Source: Frankia sp. QA3 (GTDB taxonomy: Bacteria > Actinomycetota > Actinomycetes > Frankiales > Frankiaceae). From it: a DNA stretch of 64,000 nt. Under the pieces are notes generated by a model. That model saw only the letters and a program-made list of their open reading frames with translations, was not told the DNA's origin and ran no database searches. Both the position numbers and the translations under genes were made by a program. Below are positions 44,191 through 52,409 of the stretch, one piece after another (the stretch's first letter is position 1; every line of letters begins with the position of its first letter). The DNA is taken from positions 5,494,741 to 5,558,740 of the forward strand of contig NZ_CM001489.1 in NCBI RefSeq assembly GCF_000262465.1, written 5' to 3'.

Positions 44191-44547
44191 GTGAGCCCCA
44201 TCCTCGCGTCCGGACGAGCTGGGAACTTCCTCCGATCTTTGTTGATCATCCTTTTGCTCGTCCTGATGATGCGGACGGCCTACCTCCTGTGGTTCTTCCA
44301 CACCCCGGCCTGGACGTCGCGACCGCACGACATCCGCTACTGCGGGGGATGGTACGAGCGGGCCGACGCACCAGATGTCACAGGCAGTCAAGCCAGGAGG
44401 ACCGCTGGAGGGAACCTCAAGGCGGTGATGCGGTCACCGGTCTTCCGGCCGATCACCGCCTACCGTCCGTCCTCGGCCTGCCCGCAGTATCTGTTCGCCA
44501 AGGTCGGGAAGGACGTCTACGTGACCTACCGCGCTACCGAGGACTGA
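44191..44547 (+). CDS. Small single-pass membrane protein, unknown
   Basis: A 118-residue protein. A strong N-terminal helix (FLRSLLIILLLVLMMRTAYLLWFF, residues 13-36) is followed by a soluble part with two Cys (RYCGGWY, SSACPQY) that could pair outside the cell. It ends DVYVTYRATED. Start is GTG 44191. Its 3' end overlaps the convergent gene by 22 bases. No family recognised. Confidence 0.6.
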   Translation: MSPILASGRAGNFLRSLLIILLLVLMMRTAYLLWFFHTPAWTSRPHDIRYCGGWYERADAPDVTGSQARRTAGGNLKAVMRSPVFRPITAYRPSSACPQYLFAKVGKDVYVTYRATED

Positions 44548-44867
44548 GCGGAGTCACTCAACGCGGGTCCGGTGAGCACGTAGACCCGGGCATGTATCGA
44601 GGTGCGCTGCTGCAACGCCGCGCGGACCGCCCGATGCAGGCCATCCTCGAGGTAGAGAGCTCCTCCCCATTCGATCACATGCGGGAAGAGGTCTCCGTAG
44701 AAGGTCGAGTCCTCATCGAGCAGCACATCAAGCGCAAGCACCCGCTTCGTCGTGACGAGCTGATCGAGCCGGACCTGGCGAGGGGGAATGGCCGCCCAGT
44801 CCCGCTGGCCAAGGCCGTGCTCGGGGTACGGGCGACCGTCTCCGACCAACTTGAAGATCACCGGCAC
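44526..44867 (-). CDS. Conserved actinobacterial small protein
   Basis: A 113-residue protein: VIFKLVGDGRPYPEHG, AIPPRQVRLDQLVTTKRVLALDVLLDEDSTFYGDLFPHVIEWGGALYLEDGLHRAVRAALQQRTSIHARVYVL. I recall near-identical proteins across actinobacteria without assigned function. The DGLHRAVRA segment resembles the DGxHR motif of ParB/Srx-like nucleases. GTG 44867 or GTG 44861 starts it, right behind GAGGAGGAG. Soluble. Confidence 0.7.
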   Translation of the reverse strand: MPVIFKLVGDGRPYPEHGLGQRDWAAIPPRQVRLDQLVTTKRVLALDVLLDEDSTFYGDLFPHVIEWGGALYLEDGLHRAVRAALQQRTSIHARVYVLTGPALSDSAQSSVAR

Positions 44868-45037
44868 CTCCTCCTCGAGGGCGAGACATCCGTCGACTAC
44901 GACAGCCTAGAATCCTCGCCCCGTCTATAAGACCCCGGTCGGCCCGGAGCGGGAACCGCGCGGACACCAGGACCACGGCCGTGTGGCGGATCCCCACATC
45001 GGGCCGGCTATCCCTTGACCTCCACCACAGGCCTGAC

Positions 45038-45056
45038 TTAAGTAAGGCTTACCTGA
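45038..45056. promoter_or_regulatory. IdeR/DtxR iron box
   Basis: TTAAGTAAGGCTTACCTGA, a 19-bp near-palindrome close to the DtxR/IdeR consensus TTAGGTTAGGCTAACCTAA (15 of 19 positions). It ends 16 bases before the HugZ-like start, where a bound repressor would block transcription in iron-replete cells. Confidence 0.75.
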
Positions 45057-45072
45057 AAAAGAGGAGGCCACG

Positions 45073-45846
45073 GTGACGTCGCCAGCCCACGAGCACGACA
45101 TGATCACGATGGCTCGACGAGCGAGGACCGTCCTCGCCGGTGGCCGCACAGCGCTACTGACTCTTCCCTGTGAGCAGGCACGAGGGTGGGTGGGAATGAT
45201 CGACGACGGAGGTGAGCCGGTACTCATGGCCAGCACCGACGGCCGGGTGGCCAAAGCCGCCAGGATCGGGAGGCGGAGCTGGGTCGAGGTGCCAGGGCAC
45301 TTTGGCGAGCGTCTGATCCTGGCCGGTCCTCTGCGGGTGGTGGCGGGTACCACGGAACAGATCCTGCGCCGGCTCGCCGATCTGGGCCGCACGGTCAGCA
45401 CCGAGGACGGCGTCACCGATGGCCTTTCCGTGCTGGCGGTCTCGGTCGACGATGTAGTGCTCTGCCTACCCACCACGGACGAGGACTGCCGCCCACGCCG
45501 GTGGCCCACCTCCACTGTGGGTCGGCGCATCGACCTGGCCGCCTACGCATTCGCCGAGCCGGACCTGATCAGCGCCTACGCGCCAGAGCTCATCGAGCAT
45601 CTCAACGTGGGACATGCGGATCAGATGCGCCAACTCGCCCGACACGCTTTGCCGACGGCAATCGCCGGCGACGTCGCCGGCGTCCAGGTCAGCGGCCTGG
45701 ATCGGTACGGCATTGATCTGTGGCGGGTCGACGCTGCCGGGGCCGAGCAGGTCCGGGTCACATTCCGACAGCCGCTCATCGAGCCTCGCTCACTCGGCCG
45801 CGAACTGCGCCGATTGCTCGACCAGTCGACCAACACCTCGGAATGA
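45073..45846 (+). CDS. HugZ-like haem-utilisation protein (split-barrel plus DUF2470)
   Basis: A 257-residue protein. The N-terminal split-barrel flavin/haem-binding fold (RARTVLAGGRTALLTLP, WVGMIDDGGEPVLMASTDGRVAKAARIGRRSWVEVPG, LILAGPLRVV) is joined to a C-terminal DUF2470 domain (ELIEHLNVGHADQMRQLARHAL, GIDLWRVDAAGAEQVRVTFRQPL). The same architecture occurs in haem-degrading HugZ/HutZ. GTG 45073 has GAGGAGG. The iron box directly upstream supports a role in iron release from haem or a related iron response. Confidence 0.82.
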   Translation: MTSPAHEHDMITMARRARTVLAGGRTALLTLPCEQARGWVGMIDDGGEPVLMASTDGRVAKAARIGRRSWVEVPGHFGERLILAGPLRVVAGTTEQILRRLADLGRTVSTEDGVTDGLSVLAVSVDDVVLCLPTTDEDCRPRRWPTSTVGRRIDLAAYAFAEPDLISAYAPELIEHLNVGHADQMRQLARHALPTAIAGDVAGVQVSGLDRYGIDLWRVDAAGAEQVRVTFRQPLIEPRSLGRELRRLLDQSTNTSE

Positions 45847-45894
45847 CGACCATAATCAGCTCCGGACGTCTCTGCCCCACGCCCGGAGGCTCAG

Positions 45895-46458
45895 ATGCCG
45901 CGATCGCGCCACCGCCTGAGTCTGGCAGTCACGGCCCTCGTCACGCTCGCGGCGCTGACCACCGCCTCCTGTTCCGGTGGATCGGACGGCACTGACGCGC
46001 CCGGGTCGGCCGCCGGGTCCACGCGGCCGGCGAGTCCCGCCTCGCCGAAGAGCGAGACCCCGGTGGTCACCCGCACCACCCGGCTCACCGCCGGAGAGAA
46101 CGGCCCAGTCGAGATCGGGCTCGTCGATCTGCGCACCAGCGGCAGGCTCGCCGTCCTGCGGCTGACCTTCACGCCGCACTTGCGCACGGATCGTCCCGGC
46201 GGCATCTCGCTGCTGGACATGGCGGGTGGTCGGGGTGGCAGCGTGAGCCTGGTCGACACCGAGAACCTGCGCCGCTACCTGGTCGTGCGCGACAGCCGCA
46301 ACGAGCCGCTCGGTCCGAACCCGGCCGTGATCCGCACCGTCAACGACAGTCCGCTGAACGCGACCTTCACGTTCGCTGCGCCGCCGGCCGAGGTCAAGAA
46401 GATCGACGTCTATCTGGACGATCAGATCATCTTCGACGAGGTGGAGATCGCCTCGTGA
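45895..46458 (+). CDS. Putative lipoprotein
   Basis: A 187-residue exported protein. The lipobox is TTASC (near residue 26), then a Ser/Pro linker and a beta-rich domain (PVEIGLVDLRTSGRLAVLRLTFTP, VSLVDTENLRRYLVVRDS, FTFAAPPAEVKKIDVYLDDQIIFDEVEI). CGGAGG precedes ATG 45895. It overlaps the OmpA-like gene (GTGA). I recall this pair from other actinomycetes. Function unknown. Confidence 0.75.
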   Translation: MPRSRHRLSLAVTALVTLAALTTASCSGGSDGTDAPGSAAGSTRPASPASPKSETPVVTRTTRLTAGENGPVEIGLVDLRTSGRLAVLRLTFTPHLRTDRPGGISLLDMAGGRGGSVSLVDTENLRRYLVVRDSRNEPLGPNPAVIRTVNDSPLNATFTFAAPPAEVKKIDVYLDDQIIFDEVEIAS

Positions 46459-47000
46459 GTGGCGCGGCCCGAGCGACGTTGGCGTTGGCCGCCGTGCTGA
46501 CGGTCGTCGCCGCGGCCCCCGTGCCGGACGACGAGCTGCGCACCGCGGTGCACGAGCTGCGGACCGACGACGCGGTCCGCCCGATCGACCTCGACAGCAG
46601 CGTCGTCGAGCTCCGCACCGAGGAACATCGCGGCGCCGAGACCACGCTCACCCTCAATGCGGACGTGCTGTTCGCCTTCGACTCGCCCGAGCTCACCGCG
46701 GTCGCGCGCGGCCAGATCGCCGACGTGGCCGGCCGGCTCGCGGGGTCCACCGCGCCGGTCCGGGTGGATGGGTACACCGACAGCTTCGGCACGCCGGCCT
46801 ACAACACGATCCTGTCCCAGCGGCGCGCCAGTGCCGTCGCCGATCTCCTGCGTCCCGCGGCACCGGACGGGGTGCTCGTCTCCGCCAGGGGGCACGGGTC
46901 CGCCGATCCGATCGGTCGCAACACCCGGCCCGATGGTTCGGACAACCCGGCCGGTCGGGCGCTCAACCGCCGGGTGACAATCACCTACGGCGACCAGTGA
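46455..47000 (+). CDS. OmpA-like peptidoglycan-binding protein
   Basis: A 181-residue protein. The short signal ATLALAAVLTVVAAAP is followed by an OmpA_C domain (about 65-180): DVLFAFDSPELTAVARGQIADVAGRL, VDGYTDSFGTPAYNTILSQRRASAVADLL, ALNRRVTITY. The conserved Asp and Arg that bind diaminopimelate are present in the TD and RR segments. Coupled to the lipoprotein gene by a 4-base overlap. Confidence 0.88.
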   Translation: MSGAARATLALAAVLTVVAAAPVPDDELRTAVHELRTDDAVRPIDLDSSVVELRTEEHRGAETTLTLNADVLFAFDSPELTAVARGQIADVAGRLAGSTAPVRVDGYTDSFGTPAYNTILSQRRASAVADLLRPAAPDGVLVSARGHGSADPIGRNTRPDGSDNPAGRALNRRVTITYGDQ

Positions 47001-47017
47001 GTTCAATTTGACATCGG

Positions 47018-47039
47018 CATCGAAAATCGTTTCCAATTA
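47018..47039. promoter_or_regulatory. Zur box before the zinc ABC operon
   Basis: TCGAAAATCGTTTCCAATTA (within 47020-47039) resembles the actinobacterial Zur consensus ATGAAAATCGTTTTCATTA. It lies four bases before the ABC ATPase start. A Fur-family gene with Zur features lies at 53737. Confidence 0.6.
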
Positions 47040-47043
47040 GGCC

Positions 47044-47802
47044 ATGTCACAACCCGCCGCGATCGTCTTCGACCAGGCGAGCATCGCCTACGGGCGGGTG
47101 CCCGCGCTGGAGCAGGTCCACGGCACGGTGCGCAAGGGCGAGATCGTCGCGCTCGTCGGGCCGAACGGCGCCGGCAAGTCGACCCTCATCAAGGCGTTGC
47201 TCGGCCTGGTGCCCGTCGCGTCGGGATCGATCACCGTCCTCGGCCGGTCACCCGCGCAGGCACGCCGGCAGATCGCGTACGTGCCGCAGGCGGACACGCT
47301 CGACCCGGACTTCCCGGTCTCCGTAACGCAGGTCGTCCTGATGGGCCGCTACCGGCGGATCGGATGGCTGCGGCCACCCGGGCGGGCCGACCGGGATGCG
47401 GCAGCCGAGGCACTGGCGGCGGTGGGCCTCGCGCACCGGGCGGCGGACCGGTTCGGCACGCTGTCCGGTGGGCAGCGGCAACGGGTGCTGCTCGCGCGGG
47501 CGATCGCGGCGCAGCCGGAGGCGCTGCTGCTTGACGAGCCCTTCAACGGGGTCGACGCGGTCTCCCAGGAGGCGCTGCTGGCCACGATCAGGAATCTCGC
47601 CGCGGGCGGCGCCGCGGTCGTCGTGTCCACCCATGACCTGGGCCTGGCGCAGCTGACCTGCGACGGGATCTGTCTGCTCAACCGGCACCAGTTCGGCTTC
47701 GGCCCGCCCGGCGACGTGCTCACGCCCGACCTGCTGCGGGCCGCCTACGGCGGGGCCGCACTGGAACTGGGCGATCGCGGACTGATCGTCGCCCGTTCAT
47801 GA
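47044..47802 (+). CDS. znuC: Zinc/manganese ABC transporter ATPase (ZnuC type)
   Basis: A 252-residue ABC ATPase. Walker A GPNGAGKST, Q-loop YVPQAD, signature LSGGQRQRVLLARAIA, Walker B ALLLDEPFNGVD, and switch STHD are intact. ATG 47044. It heads a three-gene operon with two permeases; overlap with the next gene is four bases. The Zur box upstream points to zinc rather than manganese. Confidence 0.9.
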   Translation: MSQPAAIVFDQASIAYGRVPALEQVHGTVRKGEIVALVGPNGAGKSTLIKALLGLVPVASGSITVLGRSPAQARRQIAYVPQADTLDPDFPVSVTQVVLMGRYRRIGWLRPPGRADRDAAAEALAAVGLAHRAADRFGTLSGGQRQRVLLARAIAAQPEALLLDEPFNGVDAVSQEALLATIRNLAAGGAAVVVSTHDLGLAQLTCDGICLLNRHQFGFGPPGDVLTPDLLRAAYGGAALELGDRGLIVARS

Positions 47803-48650
47803 TCGATTTTTTGGTGACGCCGTTCGACCGGCCGTATATGACGCGAGCTCTCGTCGAGGCACTGCTCCTCGGTGCACTCTGCGGCGCGGTCGGGGTGTAC
47901 GTGCTGCTGCGGCGGCTGGCGTTCCTGACCGATGCCATCACCCACACCGTCTTTCCCGGGGTCGTCGTCGGGTTCCTGGTCTCGGGCCGGTCCGGCATCG
48001 TGCCGGGCGCGCTCGTCTGCGCGGTGGCCGCGGCCGCCCTGTTCACGGCGATCGCGGCGACCCGGCGAGTGAACGAGGACGCGACCCTGGCCGTGCTGCT
48101 GACGGCCTTCTTCGCGGTGGGGGTGATCCTCGTCTCCCGGCAGCGTTCGTACACCGCCGATCTCACGGCCTTCCTGTTCGGGCACGTGCTGACCATCGAC
48201 ACGGCGGACATCGTGGTCACCGCCGTGGTGACCGTTCTTGCCGGCCTGGTCCTGCTCGGGCTGGGCAAGGAGCTGCTGCTGCGGGCCTTCGACCCGGAGT
48301 GGGCCCGGGCGGCGGGCTACCGGATCACCGCGCTCGACCTGGTCAGCAACATGCTGATCGCGCTGGTCGTGGTCGCCTCGGTCCAGGCTGTCGGGACCGT
48401 ACTCGTGATCGCCATGCTCGTCGTGCCGGCCGCGGCGGCGCGGCTGCTGTCCGAGCGGCTCGGCGTCATCGTCGCCCTGGCGGTGCTCGTCGGCATGGTC
48501 GGTGCCTGGCTGGGACTCGCCACCAGCTACGAGGCGTCGGTCGGTCATGATGTCCGGCTCGCCGCCGGGGCCACCATCGTGCTCGTCCTCGTCGCCTTCT
48601 ACGCCCTGGTGACGCTCGGCCAGGCCGCCCGACGGCTGGTACGGCGATGA
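47799..48650 (+). CDS. ABC-3 family permease, first
   Basis: A 283-residue ZnuB-type permease with about eight TM helices: ALLLGALCGAVGVYVLLRRLAFLTDAITHTVFPGVVVGFL is the family opening, QAVGTVLVIAMLVVPAAAARLL the conserved cytosolic-loop region. The ATG overlaps the ATPase stop and its own end overlaps the second permease, so translation is coupled throughout. Confidence 0.9.
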   Translation: MIDFLVTPFDRPYMTRALVEALLLGALCGAVGVYVLLRRLAFLTDAITHTVFPGVVVGFLVSGRSGIVPGALVCAVAAAALFTAIAATRRVNEDATLAVLLTAFFAVGVILVSRQRSYTADLTAFLFGHVLTIDTADIVVTAVVTVLAGLVLLGLGKELLLRAFDPEWARAAGYRITALDLVSNMLIALVVVASVQAVGTVLVIAMLVVPAAAARLLSERLGVIVALAVLVGMVGAWLGLATSYEASVGHDVRLAAGATIVLVLVAFYALVTLGQAARRLVRR

Positions 48651-49531
48651 CGCTGTTCTCCTCGCTCGGCGACGGGTACGTGCGACGCGCGCTGCTGGAG
48701 GTCGTGATCGTCGGGGTGCTCTGCGGCGCGGTCGGCGTCCATGTCGTGCTGCGTCGCCTGAGCTTCCTGACCATGGCGCTGACCCACGCGACCTTCCCCG
48801 GAGTGGTCATCGCGACGCTGCTCGGCCTGGGCCTCGTCCTCGGCGCGGGGCTGTTCGGCGTGCTCCTCGTGGCTGTCGTGGCGGTGCTGACCGGCCCACG
48901 CGGCGCGGAACACGGGCGGGAGACCACCAGCGTCACCGCCGTGGTGCTCTCCGGCGGCTTCGCGCTGGGGATGGCGCTGATGTCGACGCAGGACGGCTTC
49001 AGCCGGGATCTCACCGCCTTCCTGGTCGGCTCGGTCCTCACCGTCCAGCCGAGTGACCTCGTCGTCAGCGCGGTGACGGCGGTGGTCGTGCTGGGGGTGC
49101 TGGTGGCGCTGCGCAAGGAGCTGTTCCTCGCCGCCTTCGACCCGGACGCCCTCGCCGCCGCGGGCTATCCGGCCCGCCGGCTCGATCTCGTCCTGCTGCT
49201 GGCACTCGAGGCGACGGTGGTGACTTCCCTGCCCGCCGTCGGCACGATCATGGCGGTCGCTCTGATCGTCGGCCCGGCGGCGACCGCCCGGCTCTGGTGC
49301 TCGCGGACGTCCACGATGACCGCCGCGGCCATCGTCATCGGCGTCGCCTCGGGGGTGATCGGGCTCGCTGTCAGCGAGCAGTGGAACGTCGCGGCCGGCG
49401 GTGCGATCGTCCTCTCCGTCGCCGCGTTCTTCGTGGTCTCGCTGGTGTTGCGGTCACTCCCGTGGGGTGAACCGGGCGTCGCGGCCGCGGCCCGCCGGAA
49501 ATCCACTGGACGCCCCACCTACTCTGGGTAG
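48647..49531 (+). CDS. ABC-3 family permease, second
   Basis: A 294-residue paralogue of the preceding permease (IVGVLCGAVGVHVVLRRLSFLTMALTHATFPGVVIATLL; LPAVGTIMAVALIVGPAATARLW). Two different permease genes suggest a heterodimeric channel. No substrate-binding lipoprotein gene accompanies the operon. The tail RRKSTGRPTYSG is hydrophilic. The next gene starts one base after its stop. Confidence 0.9.
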   Translation: MTLFSSLGDGYVRRALLEVVIVGVLCGAVGVHVVLRRLSFLTMALTHATFPGVVIATLLGLGLVLGAGLFGVLLVAVVAVLTGPRGAEHGRETTSVTAVVLSGGFALGMALMSTQDGFSRDLTAFLVGSVLTVQPSDLVVSAVTAVVVLGVLVALRKELFLAAFDPDALAAAGYPARRLDLVLLLALEATVVTSLPAVGTIMAVALIVGPAATARLWCSRTSTMTAAAIVIGVASGVIGLAVSEQWNVAAGGAIVLSVAAFFVVSLVLRSLPWGEPGVAAAARRKSTGRPTYSG

Positions 49532-50746
49532 ATGGAGTTCACCCAGTCCGACAAGCTCGCCGACGTCTGTTACGACGTCCGTGGGCCTGTCCTCGACGAA
49601 GCGACCCGGCTGGAAGCCGCGGGCGCGCGCATCCTCAAGCTGAACATCGGCAACCCGGCGCCGTTCGGCTTCTCCGCACCACCGGAGGTACTTGAGGCCG
49701 TCGTGGCAAACCTTGCGGACGCACAGGGGTACAGCGACTCCAAGGGCCTGCGCGCCGCGCGCGAGGCGGTCGTGGGCTACCACAACCGCAAGGGCATCAC
49801 CGGGATCACGTCCGACAGCGTGTACCTGGGCAACGGCGTCTCCGAGATGATCATGATGTCGTTGCAGGCACTGCTCAACAACGGCGACGAGGTGCTGCTT
49901 CCGGCGCCCGACTACCCACTGTGGACGGCCGTGGTGAGCCTCTGCGGCGGGCGGCCGGTGCACTATCTCTGCGACGAGACCGCCGGCTGGGCGCCCGACG
50001 TGGCGGACATCTCCCGCAAGGTCACCCCGCGGACCAGGGCGATCGTCATCATCAACCCGAACAACCCCACCGGCGCCGTCTACGACCGGCAGGTGCTGGA
50101 GGACATCATCGAGGTGGCGCGGCGCCACCATCTGATGCTGCTGTCCGACGAGATCTACGACCGGATCCTCTACGACGACGCCGAGCACGTGGCGACCGCG
50201 TCGCTCGCCCCGGACCTGGTCTGCATGACCTTCAACGGGCTGTCGAAGGCGTACCGGCTGGCCGGGTTCCGCTCCGGGTGGATGGTGCTGTCTGGTCCGC
50301 GTGGTCACGCCTCCTCCTACATCGAGGGGCTGAACATCCTCGCGAACATGCGGCTGTGTGCGAACGTGCCCGGGCAGTTCGCCACGCTCGCCGCGCTCGC
50401 CGAGGACGGCGGCGCGGGCGATCTCGTCCTGCCCGGCGGCCGGCTGCGGGAACAGCGGGACACGGTCGTCAAGCTGCTCAACGACATCCCGGGCGTGTCC
50501 TGCGTGCCGCCGCGGGGTGCGCTGTACGCGTTTCCGAGGCTCGACCCCGAGGTCTACCCGATCGAGGACGACGAGCGGTTCGTCTTCGACCTGCTGGCCG
50601 CCGAGAAGATCCTTCTCGTCCAGGGCACCGGCTTCAACTGGCCGCATCCCGACCATGTCCGGATCGTGACCCTGCCCTCGGTGGACGATCTCACCGACGC
50701 GGTCGGGCGGATCGACCGGTTCCTGGCCCGGTACAAGCAGAACTAG
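49532..50746 (+). CDS. AlaA-like aminotransferase (alanine/valine-pyruvate type)
   Basis: A 404-residue class I PLP aminotransferase. KLNIGNPAPFGF, YSDSKGLRAAREAVVGY, IIINPNNPTGAVYD, LLSDEIYDRILYDD, the PLP lysine in FNGLSKAYRLAGFRSGWM, and HVRIVTLPSVDDL match glutamate-pyruvate aminotransferase AlaA. Start ATG 49532 abuts the permease stop, so it may be read with the zinc operon or have its own promoter. Cytosolic; makes alanine from pyruvate and glutamate. Confidence 0.92.
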   Translation: MEFTQSDKLADVCYDVRGPVLDEATRLEAAGARILKLNIGNPAPFGFSAPPEVLEAVVANLADAQGYSDSKGLRAAREAVVGYHNRKGITGITSDSVYLGNGVSEMIMMSLQALLNNGDEVLLPAPDYPLWTAVVSLCGGRPVHYLCDETAGWAPDVADISRKVTPRTRAIVIINPNNPTGAVYDRQVLEDIIEVARRHHLMLLSDEIYDRILYDDAEHVATASLAPDLVCMTFNGLSKAYRLAGFRSGWMVLSGPRGHASSYIEGLNILANMRLCANVPGQFATLAALAEDGGAGDLVLPGGRLREQRDTVVKLLNDIPGVSCVPPRGALYAFPRLDPEVYPIEDDERFVFDLLAAEKILLVQGTGFNWPHPDHVRIVTLPSVDDLTDAVGRIDRFLARYKQN

Positions 50747-50769
50747 TCCTATCGACACCATCGACGAGG

Positions 50770-50812
50770 TTGTCCACAGGAAGGCCGCAGCCTGTGGACA
50801 ACCTGTGGACAA
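50770..50812. promoter_or_regulatory. Cluster of three perfect DnaA boxes
   Basis: TTGTCCACA at 50770-50778 (plus) and its complement TGTGGACAA at 50793-50801 and 50804-50812. All three equal the preferred actinobacterial DnaA box. They fill the gap after the aminotransferase and run into the first codons of the next gene. No dnaA/dnaN neighbours, so not a standard oriC. Confidence 0.75.
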
Positions 50813-52409
50813 ATCGCGCCGCGACCTCCAGGTCGCGATCCTGCTCGCCGTCGCCACCATCGGGGTGGAGATCGCGCTGCACTCCCGGATCGGGCGGCCG
50901 TTCTGGTACGACGAGCTGTGGCGCCCGCACTTCGCGGGCGAGCCGTGGTCGGCGTTCTGGTCGGAGCTCAGGTCGGCGAACGCGCCGTCGTCGCTGGGAT
51001 CGATCGCGCTGACCCGGGTGACCGGCGACGTTTTCGGCTGGCATGCCTGGGCGCTGCGGACCGTCATGGCCGGCATCTGGCTGCCGGTGCTGGCCGTGGC
51101 GACCTTCCTGTCCGCGCGGCGCTTCACCGGCGTCGTCCCGGCCGCGGGCGGCGCGGTCGCGGTGGCGCTGAGCGGCACGGTCGTCGACTCCGGCACCCAG
51201 CTCAAGCCGTACGTCCTCGAGGCGGTCGTCTCCCTCGCGGTGTTCGCCCTGTGGACAGCGCCCGGCGCGCCGCTGCGGAACCGGACTGCCGCCGGCGCCC
51301 TGGCCCTGTTCTCGCTGCCCGCCGTGTTCCTGCTGGTGCCGCTGGCCGTGGGTGACCTCGTCCGCGACCGCCGGACCAGCTGGCGCGCCGCGCCGGCGCT
51401 GCTGCTGGCCGGCGGGCATGCGCTGCTGTTCGTCTCCCACCAGTCCAGCCAGCGCGCGAGCCACTTCTGGGACGACCAGTTCCTCGCCGGCCGCGGCGTT
51501 CTCGGCGGGCTACGCTTCACCGCCGACCAGGCGCGCGCGATCCTCGGCGGCGCGCCACCCGGGATCGACCGCTACGACCCCAACCTGGTGCACTCCCTGA
51601 TCGAGGGCCACCGCCTCGCGACGGCCCTCGTGGGCACGGCGACGGCCGTCGCCGTGCTCGCGGGCGCCCGGGCGCTGCGCCGCCGGGCGGACGGTGCGAC
51701 CCTGCTGTGGAGCCTCGTCGGCGCCGAGCTCCTCCAGCTCGCGGCGAGCGGCGGACGTTACTGGCCCTTCGGGGCGTGCCGGCCGAACCTGTTCCTGGTC
51801 CCGCTGCTGACCATCGTCGCGGCGGTCGGCGCGGGCGAGCTGGCCACGGCGGCCCGCCGGCACCGCGGCGGTGGCGCGGGTGTGATCAGGGCGGCCAGCG
51901 TGCTCTGCCTGGCGGGGCTGGCGGCGACGCCGGTCTGCGCGGCCGCCGGGATCGGCACCATGTGGCGGGAACGCCACGAGGTGCGCCCGATCGAGGGCAT
52001 GGTGGACGCAACCCAGGTCGTGCGCGGCGAGTACCGCCCGGGTGATGCCGTCATCGTCGGTGGTCGCCTTGCCCGGGCGGGCTGGCTGTACGGGATGGAG
52101 CTCAGCGACGACGGCCCGGAGCAGCCCGGCGCACGGGTGCCACGCTCGGAGACGACCTTCCTGAACGCCATCGGTCGCGGCGGCGCGGAGCGGGCCGTGC
52201 GAGCCCGCCAGCACCCCCCGCGGCGGGTTCTGCTGTTCGTTCTCGCCTACGACCGCCGGGGCACGGCCGCGGAGCTCGCCATCCTGCGCCGCGGCGGGTG
52301 GTGCAACCGCGGCATCCACTCGTTCCCGCTGACCGGGACGCTGCATGAGCTGGACCGCTGCGCGGTCACGGAGTCGAGGGGCCCGCGGTCGCCATCGGCT
52401 GGCCGATGA
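50805..52409 (+). CDS. Polytopic membrane protein, GT-C-like
   Basis: A 534-residue protein with about ten TM helices. An N-terminal PFWYDELWRP segment with acidic residues sits between TM1 and TM2, as in GT-C mannosyl/arabinosyltransferase-like proteins. Later segments include GALALFSLPAVFLLVPLAV and FLVPLLTIVAAVGAGEL. A soluble C-terminal ~120 residues (EYRPGDAVIVGGRLARAGWLYGMEL) follow. GTG 50805 lies inside a DnaA box; a later start is possible. Its 3' end overlaps the convergent gene by 44 bases. Probable lipid-linked sugar transferase, unproven. Confidence 0.65.
   Translation: MDKSRRDLQVAILLAVATIGVEIALHSRIGRPFWYDELWRPHFAGEPWSAFWSELRSANAPSSLGSIALTRVTGDVFGWHAWALRTVMAGIWLPVLAVATFLSARRFTGVVPAAGGAVAVALSGTVVDSGTQLKPYVLEAVVSLAVFALWTAPGAPLRNRTAAGALALFSLPAVFLLVPLAVGDLVRDRRTSWRAAPALLLAGGHALLFVSHQSSQRASHFWDDQFLAGRGVLGGLRFTADQARAILGGAPPGIDRYDPNLVHSLIEGHRLATALVGTATAVAVLAGARALRRRADGATLLWSLVGAELLQLAASGGRYWPFGACRPNLFLVPLLTIVAAVGAGELATAARRHRGGGAGVIRAASVLCLAGLAATPVCAAAGIGTMWRERHEVRPIEGMVDATQVVRGEYRPGDAVIVGGRLARAGWLYGMELSDDGPEQPGARVPRSETTFLNAIGRGGAERAVRARQHPPRRVLLFVLAYDRRGTAAELAILRRGGWCNRGIHSFPLTGTLHELDRCAVTESRGPRSPSAGR

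Noticed and set aside
46455..47000. OmpA-like protein as the zinc-binding component of the ABC operon
   Set aside because: It is an OmpA_C peptidoglycan-binding domain with no cluster-9 metal-binding fold, and the Zur box lies after it.
50770..50812. Chromosomal origin oriC
   Set aside because: Only three boxes, no AT-rich unwinding element, no dnaA, dnaN or recF nearby.
49454..51520. 688-codon minus-strand frame
   Set aside because: Antisense of the aminotransferase and membrane protein genes; composition is shadow-like.
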